IMG/VR virus record: IMGVR_UViG_3300009130_000011
Span: 38,755 to 102,754 of that record
Origin: a virus
Strand: one strand, 5' to 3'
DNA: 64,000 nt
Position 1 is the first letter of the stretch, and every line of letters starts with the position of its first letter. Below the pieces are notes generated by a model. That model saw only the letters and a list, made by a program, of their open reading frames with translations, was not told where the DNA came from and made no database searches. Both the position numbers and the translations under genes were made by a program. This document shows positions 52,890 to 59,472 of this stretch, one piece after another.

Positions 52890-53922
52890 AGATTGCGTTA
52901 TAGCGTTCCCTAGTTAGCCTTCTAAGCTCTTCTTCTGTTAGCTTTTCTTCTGGCTCTGGCTCTAGCATTTTTGCAATTGCGAGATCGCCTTTTCTTACGT
53001 CACATTCCCATTTAATTTGATAATCAAACGTAGGTATTGGAGTAGAAAGATAGTCTGCGTGCTTTGCAGTCCCTGCTACCCCTTCGCTCCAGCGAAATAA
53101 AGGAATTACTCCTCCCCACGTCTCATGAAAAGCCCCTATGTTAACTTCTTGATCTAAGGCTTTATCTATAAGCTCAGAGGGGTTGCATTTATCATGAAGG
53201 TTGTCATAAACCAATGCAAAGCCGTGTCCATGTTCTTCCAAGCAATAAACGTGAAAATATTTAAATAATCTATAGCAGTTCCAAGTTCCTTGATCGTCGC
53301 AATCAAGGGCAATCCTGCGTTGAGCGCCTTTATCTAATTTTTTAAATGAAGAATAAAATCTATCTACAAATTGTATGAAGTCATCATGATAATACTCGCC
53401 TTTATCGTTTACGCCAACCTGTTCGCCAATCTCAATACATATCGGCGAAGATAAATTTTGTTGACAGCCGAGAGTATCCAGAAACCAAGCATGAAAATTA
53501 AACTCTTTAATGGTTTTTTCAGATATTTCTTCAGCTTCGCTAGCCAAGGAGTTAAATCCATCTGGATGAATTGATAATGATATCCCCACGCTCTTGGCGC
53601 CTTTGCCAATATCTTTAATCTTATCAACTATAGAGTTATAGGAAGGTAAATCTCCTAGCGAAATATTTACAGTCGGGTCGGAAACTAGCGAAAAAATTGA
53701 ATTGCTGAGCCTGTAGTTTACGATGCCTAACTCTGCGCAATGAGAAATAATTTTTTTTGTGAGTGATAAATTATGATTTATAACACTTTCGAGCTTTGCA
53801 AGCGCCTCCGCATCGCCTCCTTCGCTTCCTAGCTCGTCAAACTCTCGACGAGTCATGCCTTGAAAAACATTAGAGGAGTCTTCTTCTAGAAGAATTTCGC
53901 TAGTTCCTATTAGTCCGTACAT
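52879..53922 (-). CDS. uvsE: UV damage endonuclease, copy 2
   Basis: A 347-residue UVDE-type protein, quite different from the copy at 9030. Matching blocks: NYRLSNSIFSLVSDP (about 67-81), ISLSIHPDGFNSLASE (about 113-128), RRIALDCDDQGTWN, LVYDNLHDKCNPSELIDK (about 238-255) and KWECDVRKGDLAIAKM. The E of the usual LTIENEDKG block is changed to LDCDDQG, so metal binding may differ. It has a 30-residue C-terminal acidic tail. It would nick at UV photoproducts or another lesion. Confidence 0.9.
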   Translation of the reverse strand: MYGLIGTSEILLEEDSSNVFQGMTRREFDELGSEGGDAEALAKLESVINHNLSLTKKIISHCAELGIVNYRLSNSIFSLVSDPTVNISLGDLPSYNSIVDKIKDIGKGAKSVGISLSIHPDGFNSLASEAEEISEKTIKEFNFHAWFLDTLGCQQNLSSPICIEIGEQVGVNDKGEYYHDDFIQFVDRFYSSFKKLDKGAQRRIALDCDDQGTWNCYRLFKYFHVYCLEEHGHGFALVYDNLHDKCNPSELIDKALDQEVNIGAFHETWGGVIPLFRWSEGVAGTAKHADYLSTPIPTFDYQIKWECDVRKGDLAIAKMLEPEPEEKLTEEELRRLTRERYNAIYDQ

Positions 53923-53929
53923 AATATGT

Positions 53930-53958
53930 ATAATACACCAATTTTATGATTTAATCAA
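53930..53958 (-). promoter_or_regulatory. Probable sigma-70 type promoter, leaderless
   Basis: TTGATT, 17-base spacer, TATTAT, then seven bases to the ATG at 53922. Overlaps the stop of the upstream gene. Confidence 0.72.
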
Positions 53959-54609
53959 TTCTTTATCCCAAAAATTTAAATGTAAGGTAGCATTAATACT
54001 TGACCCTTGGTGCGGGTTAATTAAATATGGATAAGAAGAGTCAAAAAAAACTGCTCTATTGAATTTATGTGGAATGTTTATAGTATGTTCCGTAGGGTGT
54101 CCATCTTTTAAGCATTCAAAAGAATCGCATAAAGATATCCCTCCGCCTACAACTTCATCGGGAGTTATGAAGACGCAACAAGACCATAAAGGAAGCGAAG
54201 AAGCTATATCGATCTTGTTAAACATTGGTTCGCCATCTGGATTGGAAATATTCTTGCATAAATCGTCCCACGCCAACGTCTTCTCGTCAAGGTCTAATCT
54301 AAAATTTGGGGCAGGCGCATTTACAGTTTGAAAATTTATCCAAAATTCTATGCTTTTTATCTTTTCTACAATTGGATCAAACAAATGCTTCGCTCGATCT
54401 TTAATTAAATTAAAAATAATATTATTTAATAACTCTCCAGAATATATTCTCTCTGGCCTGTTTAGGGATTCTAAATCTGTTGCGCCTTTCATTATAGCGC
54501 CCGAATCTAAACCTTTGCGACGAGAGTGGTCTTTAGCCCAATCTTCAAACCACATTATCATTGAATCGCTTTGCGTTGCGTCGTCAAAAATGTTAATTGT
54601 ATTCCACAT
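53944..54609 (-). CDS. Possible 2-oxoglutarate/iron oxygenase-like protein
   Basis: A 221-residue protein whose C-terminal half has LPLWSCCVFITPDEVVGGGI, then HTINIPHKFNRAVFFDSSYP and PHQGSSINATLHLNFW, the double-stranded beta-helix pattern (FN-RAV-FDSSxPH..P..GS...L.L.FW) of 2OG-Fe(II) oxygenases; His200ish in PHQGS would be a ligand. The usual HxD pair is less clear (FRLDLDEKTL). Low to moderate support. It starts 18 bases from a divergent plus-strand gene. Confidence 0.72.
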   Translation of the reverse strand: MWNTINIFDDATQSDSMIMWFEDWAKDHSRRKGLDSGAIMKGATDLESLNRPERIYSGELLNNIIFNLIKDRAKHLFDPIVEKIKSIEFWINFQTVNAPAPNFRLDLDEKTLAWDDLCKNISNPDGEPMFNKIDIASSLPLWSCCVFITPDEVVGGGISLCDSFECLKDGHPTEHTINIPHKFNRAVFFDSSYPYLINPHQGSSINATLHLNFWDKELIKS

Positions 54610-54627
54610 TATGTGTATATAATAAAA

Positions 54628-54945
54628 ATGATTGTACTTATAGAAGGGTCATTAAGCGAACCTCCAAGCTCTGTCTATTGCTTTAGGGATTTAACTCTCT
54701 ATGCTAATGTATTCTTAGATGCTGATGTATTAGTTGAGTGTGATAAAGAAAATATAGATTTATATTGGGAGTGGTTAAGAAAAAGATGCGCCATGGACTT
54801 TATTAGAGATATTTTAGGATTTGGGGAGCAGGAAGGGATAAGAATTGGCTCTGGACAGGAAGGAGTTGCAAATATAATAATAGATAAAATAGATGAATAT
54901 TCTTTAAATGGAGTGATATCAAAATTAAATACTTTCAAGAATTGA
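54628..54945 (+). CDS. Plus-strand unknown protein (105 aa)
   Basis: Plus-strand gene starting at the ATG at 54628 (MIVLIEGSLSEPPSSVYCFR). A TATAAT box at 54618-54623 sits four bases before the ATG, too close for normal initiation, so a leaderless start a few bases in, or an upstream promoter, is possible. The protein is acidic, with LDADVLVECDKENIDLYWEW and IIIDKIDEYSLNGVISKL. Tail-to-tail 21-base overlap with the gene at 54925. Function unknown. Confidence 0.65.
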   Translation: MIVLIEGSLSEPPSSVYCFRDLTLYANVFLDADVLVECDKENIDLYWEWLRKRCAMDFIRDILGFGEQEGIRIGSGQEGVANIIIDKIDEYSLNGVISKLNTFKN

Positions 54946-55629
54946 TCTACCGCAAAAAAAGTTGAAGGTTTCTTTTTGCTCTTGAATTGATGGATACTGT
55001 TTGTAATGCATGTCAGGATTTACACAGGCACCTAGTGGACTAACGCAAAGCAGATTGAAGGCAAATTTATACCTTTGTATCCAATCCTCGAAGGAATTTA
55101 ATCTTACCCCTGTCTGTTTCATGGTTTTTATTATATCCTCTTTCGTTGAACCAACGCCTTCTATAAAAGGATACATAAAAGTATGGTTAAATCCTGCGCA
55201 GTAAACTGAGCAGCCACGTATAACGTGAACTAAATTATCAGTAATTTTTACTAAATTATCTTTGGGGTAAGTTCCGAGCAATATGGCTTCCCAATGGCTC
55301 CCTCGAGATAATCGAAAGTTTTCAGAAAGGTCATTTAACCCTCCAGTTATAGAAGATAGGTTTATAAAACTAGTGCTATCTAAAAAAACAAGGGCATTAG
55401 ATTTGCCGTCTCCGTAAGCCTTCTCTAGGAGGTGTCTATAAGAGTAAAAGATCTTCGCTTCACAAGAAGATATTTCATCAAGCCCAAACTCAGAAAAAGA
55501 TGGGGGAGAAAAAAACTCTACCCTGCTAGAGATTCCTAGCTTTTGACACTCAAGTTCAGCATTTTGCTTTCCATTCTCGGAAAGCGTTATGCAATAGATT
55601 CCTTGAAAGAAATCTAGAGGGCCATTCAC
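54925..55629 (-). CDS. GT25-like glycosyltransferase
   Basis: A 234-residue protein beginning MNGPLDFFQGIYCITLSENG, then NAELECQKLGISSRVEFFSP and SSCEAKIFYSYRHLLEKAYG: the pattern of GT25-type (LPS biosynthesis) transferases, with AKIFYSYRHLL aligning with the SHxxxW helix. The metal motif reads ALVFLDSTSF where the family has VLEDD, so catalysis may be altered. Ends CVSPLGACVNPDMHYKQYPS. Moderate confidence. Confidence 0.75.
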   Translation of the reverse strand: MNGPLDFFQGIYCITLSENGKQNAELECQKLGISSRVEFFSPPSFSEFGLDEISSCEAKIFYSYRHLLEKAYGDGKSNALVFLDSTSFINLSSITGGLNDLSENFRLSRGSHWEAILLGTYPKDNLVKITDNLVHVIRGCSVYCAGFNHTFMYPFIEGVGSTKEDIIKTMKQTGVRLNSFEDWIQRYKFAFNLLCVSPLGACVNPDMHYKQYPSIQEQKETFNFFCGRSILESI

Positions 55630-55884
55630 TTAGCTTTCTGGGGAAGCGCCTTCGCTACCCGCTTCTTCATACTGCTTTAAGAGATCGCGAATCTCTTCGT
55701 CAGAAGATTCATTGATTTTATCCCTCGCCGCCACAATAGACTGATCTCTTAGCACTTGAAAAGCTGCAGAAAGAGTAACGTTATTAAGGATGTTATTGGC
55801 GATAGGCACTACAAGCTTTTCTTTATCCTCGTCGAGGATTTTTTCTTCGCTTGCTGCTTCTTTTGTCGATGATGCTTCAGTCAT
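55630..55884 (-). CDS. Small unknown acidic protein (84 aa)
   Basis: MTEASSTKEAASEEKILDED..., low-complexity acidic N-terminus, then KLVVPIANNILNNVTLSAAF and an acidic helix (SSDEEIRDLLKQYEEAGSEG). Immediately before the GT25-like gene. Possible structural or chaperone-type peptide; unknown. Confidence 0.65.
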   Translation of the reverse strand: MTEASSTKEAASEEKILDEDKEKLVVPIANNILNNVTLSAAFQVLRDQSIVAARDKINESSDEEIRDLLKQYEEAGSEGASPES

Positions 55885-56059
55885 TTTTATTATCTTTTAA
55901 TTGTTTAATAATGTTTTCGTAAATCTTACGAGATAGAATCTTTTCTCTGCCTTTTATTTCTACTAGAACGTAATTTACGCCCCAAGTTGAATCCATATCA
56001 TTAACGAGCTTGATATCATCAAGCTCCAATACGTCGTCTTCAACTTCTTCAGCGCTCAT
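55877..56059 (-). CDS. Small unknown protein (60 aa)
   Basis: MSAEEVEDDVLELDDIKLVN, then VNYVLVEIKGREKILSRKIY. Acidic start and basic C-terminus; overlaps both neighbours. Function unknown. Confidence 0.62.
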   Translation of the reverse strand: MSAEEVEDDVLELDDIKLVNDMDSTWGVNYVLVEIKGREKILSRKIYENIIKQLKDNKND

Positions 56060-56298
56060 GACTGAACAAAAGTTGATAAATTAGAAATAGGTTCATATGG
56101 TATAGGTCTGCCCGAAGGGTTTTTAATTACATGAAAAAAATTATCATTGCACAATATAATTATTGTAAAAGCAGAAGAGAAAAAGTCTACTCCAAATTTA
56201 GAAATAAACTCGTCCCTGAGGTTATTTAAAAGATCTTCAGTGGGTTCCTGTAATCTTTGGACATAATCAAGCTCATCTATGCTGCTTACTATTACCAT
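56056..56298 (-). CDS. Small unknown protein (80 aa)
   Basis: MVIVSSIDELDYVQRLQEPT..., then FSSAFTIIILCNDNFFHVIK with IIIL core and RPIPYEPISNLSTF. Compact alpha/beta; unknown. ATGA overlap with the next gene. Confidence 0.62.
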   Translation of the reverse strand: MVIVSSIDELDYVQRLQEPTEDLLNNLRDEFISKFGVDFFSSAFTIIILCNDNFFHVIKNPSGRPIPYEPISNLSTFVQS

Positions 56299-56366
56299 TT
56301 GAAGCTATGTGTGCAAAGCCAATAAATTCCAACTGCGATTGATCCTACTACCCATAATAATTCCAT
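56292..56366 (-). CDS. Tiny membrane peptide (24 aa)
   Basis: MELLWVVGSIAVGIYWLCTH... is a single hydrophobic helix with a charged end. It overlaps the next gene's start. Could be real or chance. Confidence 0.35.
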   Translation of the reverse strand: MELLWVVGSIAVGIYWLCTHSFKW

Positions 56367-56377
56367 AATTTTTTTCC

Positions 56378-56941
56378 TTATCTATATTTTTTTCTAAGCA
56401 ATCTCCATCTGTCGCTATCAATATCTTTTTCTCCATTATGTATAGCGTACAACATATCGACTATCTCGTCAACATTATTATAAATATATTTATGAGGGAA
56501 CATGCCTAGCATCCAAAGCGGGGTTTTTGCTTTGCCACCCTCCATGCTGACAAACACAGGTTTTTTCATTCTTACTGCGGTGACGATTTCTTCCGCAGAA
56601 CCCCACGAGGCAACATCTGGAACAAGATGGGCAACGATAAAATCGCTTCGATCTACTAAGTTTAGATCATATGCTCTAACTGTCTTCATCCTCTCTGTAA
56701 CTCTGTCGTACTGCTTTGTCTTCATCCAGACTTCCATCTCTTGTCTGGTAGCCTCATCCTCTTCAACATCTTTAATAAAAGGCTTGTCATAGGGGTTAAA
56801 GCATGTAATGTTTAGGGGTTCTAAGTCTTCGGTAATATCTTCCCTCCAGTCTCTACCGCTTATATATTGCATATGCCCGACTAGATAAGTTTTTGTCCCT
56901 TCTAGGGCTTTTGGCCCATTATTGTTTATAACTTTCCTCAT
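56378..56941 (-). CDS. Nucleoside 2-deoxyribosyltransferase-like protein
   Basis: A 187-residue protein: GTKTYLVGHMQYISGRDWRE (about 15-34), NITCFNPYDKPFIKD (about 44-58), YDLNLVDRSDFIVAHLVPDV (about 91-110) and SWGSAEEIVTAVRMKKPVFV (about 112-131). This is the N-deoxyribosyltransferase (NDT/TIR-like) Rossmann fold, with the conserved catalytic Glu about 117 and substrate-contact Asp96/99. The family transfers deoxyribose between bases or splits nucleotides; phage members may salvage nucleotides or counter NAD-based defence. It has its own promoter. Confidence 0.85.
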   Translation of the reverse strand: MRKVINNNGPKALEGTKTYLVGHMQYISGRDWREDITEDLEPLNITCFNPYDKPFIKDVEEDEATRQEMEVWMKTKQYDRVTERMKTVRAYDLNLVDRSDFIVAHLVPDVASWGSAEEIVTAVRMKKPVFVSMEGGKAKTPLWMLGMFPHKYIYNNVDEIVDMLYAIHNGEKDIDSDRWRLLRKKYR

Positions 56942-56950
56942 AATGAATAT

Positions 56951-56979
56951 AATATATAATATTTCTAAAGATAAGTCAA
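56951..56979 (-). promoter_or_regulatory. Sigma-70 type promoter, near-leaderless
   Basis: TTGACT, 17-base spacer, TATATT, then nine bases to the ATG at 56941. Divergent from the plus-strand gene at 57001. Confidence 0.82.
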
Positions 56980-57000
56980 GAAAAAAAGTGTACCATAAGT

Positions 57001-57189
57001 ATGGGCTTACAGGAAATTAATGCAAGATTTTTTGGAAATGATGATTCTGATTGTGGAGATCCTTTGTTATGCGATTTAAAGAATCAATACATAAAAGAAA
57101 AAAATTCTGGGGGGTGTTCTGGCTGCAAAGCCAGAAGATTAAGGGCAAAGTTTGAAGCGTTAATAGTTAAAAAACTAAACGAGAAGTGA
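57001..57189 (+). CDS. Plus-strand small Cys-containing protein (62 aa)
   Basis: Starts at the ATG at 57001: MGLQEINARFFGNDDSDCGD. The segment GGCSGCKARRLRAKFEALIV has CxxC and a Lys/Arg-rich helix, a pattern seen in small phage proteins. A second Cys pair is CGDPLLC. Overlaps the next gene by 4 bases. Promoter unclear (TACCAT at 56991-56996 without a -35). Function unknown. Confidence 0.7.
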   Translation: MGLQEINARFFGNDDSDCGDPLLCDLKNQYIKEKNSGGCSGCKARRLRAKFEALIVKKLNEK

Positions 57190-57539
57190 CGAAGGATTTT
57201 CTTGAGTTTTACTTGTGGGGATTGCTCGTCTCCATAAATTTAATAATTACTTTTTACTCGAGCTCTATAAAAATAAAAGTTTTTGAAATGTTATACCTTG
57301 TTTTAAAGAAAAAACATCAAGTTATAACCTTAGAAGATTTTGACGACTACGTATTTCGAAACTGGGGAGCTTTTGGGGAGATGCTAACATGCTCTTTGTG
57401 CTTTGGGTTTTGGTTAAGTATTTTTATATCTACGGCAATGCAGCAATACTTTAATTTACCTGTTTACTACATAGTATTTTCAGCTTTTTCTTGGCCAAGT
57501 TTGTCTTCCATAGCTTTAAGAGCTTATATGCGTGAGTAG
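57186..57539 (+). CDS. Plus-strand membrane protein, DUF1360-like (117 aa)
   Basis: Uses GTG at 57186 in the overlap with the previous stop. Two or three hydrophobic helices and the motif MLTCSLCFGFWLSIFISTAM (CxxCxGFW), as in DUF1360 membrane proteins. The C-terminus overlaps the minus-strand gene at 57516 tail to tail. Probably co-transcribed with the Cys-protein; a paired membrane complex is possible. Confidence 0.72.
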   Translation: MTKDFLEFYLWGLLVSINLIITFYSSSIKIKVFEMLYLVLKKKHQVITLEDFDDYVFRNWGAFGEMLTCSLCFGFWLSIFISTAMQQYFNLPVYYIVFSAFSWPSLSSIALRAYMRE

Positions 57540-58280
57540 TATTCTCGCCTCTTTTGCAGGGATATCGTCAAAGGAATGCCAATCTTGAATTAAATCATTC
57601 TTATAGCGATTGCTCTTCCAGAGTTCTCTTAGCACATCTTTGAATTCTTCAAAACTACTGCAGCCAAGCTTATCTTTCGCATGAGAAGATAGAATTGAAG
57701 ATGGAGAGATATCGTTTACTTTAGAGGATGGCCTAGAGGATTCTTTGGGCGCATCCTTTGAAGAAGAATCTATTTCATCAACCCCTACAATGTGAATATT
57801 TAAAAAGTTTCTAACACATCTTACAAAAGCTCTGTTGCAAGCTATAGTCTCTAAAAATTTGGTGGCAAAAGAACTTGTGTTATCTAAAGTTGCATTTGCT
57901 GCGTCTTCAAAAATCACTGCACTACCTTCCGTTTCATAATTACCTATGAAGCGAATTTTACAAGAAACTGCTACATGATCATGTTCACATTTTATAAAGT
58001 TGTACTCCACTGAGTCAAAACCTCTGAGCCTTGCGAGTTCTTTAATCCCTCCAAGCTTAATTAGAAGTTTATTATCACTTAACCCTTCAATACTTTGGGG
58101 AACCGGCTTGTCATATGTTTCAAAATAACTTTTGTTTGGAAATAGGTGCTCTGGCTTTATCATTGCCCTCCAGTCTATAAACCCATCTTCTTGAAAAACA
58201 TGGTCTACTCCTACAATTAGTCCGTTTTCATCTCTCCCGCGTTTTAACGACGGCTCTGCTTTCTTTTTTGCTGTTGCCAT
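57516..58280 (-). CDS. Conserved-looking unknown protein (254 aa)
   Basis: A 254-residue protein. The middle PQSIEGLSDNKLLIKLGGIK, ELARLRGFDSVEYNFIKCEH, AVSCKIRFIGNYETEGSAVI and FLETIACNRAFVRCVRNFLN look well conserved in style. A helical AxNRAFVRxVRNFL segment recalls RecT/Erf or Rad52-like annealing proteins, which I consider possible but not shown. The C-terminal quarter is Ser-rich and acidic. Followed two bases later by a GT9-type gene. Confidence 0.75.
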   Translation of the reverse strand: MATAKKKAEPSLKRGRDENGLIVGVDHVFQEDGFIDWRAMIKPEHLFPNKSYFETYDKPVPQSIEGLSDNKLLIKLGGIKELARLRGFDSVEYNFIKCEHDHVAVSCKIRFIGNYETEGSAVIFEDAANATLDNTSSFATKFLETIACNRAFVRCVRNFLNIHIVGVDEIDSSSKDAPKESSRPSSKVNDISPSSILSSHAKDKLGCSSFEEFKDVLRELWKSNRYKNDLIQDWHSFDDIPAKEARILLTHISS

Positions 58281-58281
58281 T

Positions 58282-59472
58282 TTATTTAATGTTGAATAGT
58301 TTATAATGTGGAGCCCACTCCCAAAATAAATCTTGATTTAGTATTTCAATACCTCCGTTGAGACCTCTTGAGTCTGCGGCTGGCATTGGAATTTCTTCTT
58401 TTTGGTGAGCTTCGCTTGCATACTTATTTTGATTGGAGAATATAACTCTCGATGTTTTAAAGAGAGTAGTATCGCATATTTTCTCTGGTTTGTCAACACA
58501 TTTTTTAGAATATTTTTCTAAAGACAATACTTGCCAGTCAAAATAGTGCATCCTATAGGAAGATATTAGATCTTCATCTTCAGTCTTGAGTTCGAATGGA
58601 ATTCCGGCAGTCTGTAGAATCTTTAAGTAATCTATTGGAATTTTAACTTGCTGCCCAGATATAATAAAAATAATTTTTTTAATATTATTTTTAAAAGGAA
58701 AAATTGTTGCAAGATCTATCTGTTCTTTCGCAATAATATCACATTTACAGTAACTCAACCAAGAAGCTAAATTATTTGAGCTGTGATGCTTGTCCATTCT
58801 GACGCGGAGTTCAGAGCCAGAAAAATGTGCATTAGGTAAAAAATTTGGGATAACGTCAATGCTAACTTTGCCAAAATTAGAGCCTACATAAAAACAATCT
58901 AAATCATTTAAGTTATGATTTATGTTTAATAAATTTAAACCTTCGGACGCAATGTCGTCTGGGCAAATCATGTTGATCGTTTTAGGTGATTCATTATTTG
59001 AATAGCTCGGTTTTAAGCCCTTCCTGTCACTTTCCAGCAAGACTGTAGTTGAGTCGTCTCTCCAATAGGGCGCAGAGTGTTGTTTGTACATATTGGAATA
59101 AAGCCCTACGATAGGAACTTTAAAGTGGGAGGCAAGGTGTATTGGTAGGCTATCTATACCAATATGCAATGAGCTTTTTGAAAGAACATACGCAAGTTGC
59201 TTTAGATTTGTTTTTCCTCTCAAGTCCTTGCAATAAGGAACTAGCGGATCGTCTTTCATTCCAACTTGAAAAATAGAAATCCCTTCTTCCTTTAAAAAAG
59301 GCAGCATAGAGGAGACTGCATCACCAAAATAGTCATAGTTCCTAGATTCAAACTTTGCACTATTGTGAATTGTAATATACTTATCAACACCAGTTGGATA
59401 AAAAAGTGTTTCTATATGCGGTTTACCTATTTTTAGGCCGCAACTCAAGGCATACTGTTCTAAGATGTGCAT
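58282..59472 (-). CDS. GT9-type C-terminal half plus extra domain
   Basis: A 396-residue protein. Residues 1-180 hold the nucleotide-sugar half of GT9/heptosyltransferases: YITIHNSAKFESRNYDYFGD, LRGKTNLKQLAYVLSKSSLH, IGIDSLPIHLASHFKVPIVG (D-S-x-P-x-H-L-A). The N-terminal acceptor half is absent but exists as the end of the next upstream gene (59460-61373). The C-terminal 200 residues (VGSNFGKVSIDVIPNFLPNA onward) match no family I know. The split could be a two-protein enzyme. Confidence 0.78.
   Translation of the reverse strand: MHILEQYALSCGLKIGKPHIETLFYPTGVDKYITIHNSAKFESRNYDYFGDAVSSMLPFLKEEGISIFQVGMKDDPLVPYCKDLRGKTNLKQLAYVLSKSSLHIGIDSLPIHLASHFKVPIVGLYSNMYKQHSAPYWRDDSTTVLLESDRKGLKPSYSNNESPKTINMICPDDIASEGLNLLNINHNLNDLDCFYVGSNFGKVSIDVIPNFLPNAHFSGSELRVRMDKHHSSNNLASWLSYCKCDIIAKEQIDLATIFPFKNNIKKIIFIISGQQVKIPIDYLKILQTAGIPFELKTEDEDLISSYRMHYFDWQVLSLEKYSKKCVDKPEKICDTTLFKTSRVIFSNQNKYASEAHQKEEIPMPAADSRGLNGGIEILNQDLFWEWAPHYKLFNIK

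Noticed and set aside
59460-59472. Programmed frameshift between the GT4 and GT9-half genes
   Set aside because: No slippery heptamer is visible and a clear ATG opens the second gene; ordinary coupling is simpler.
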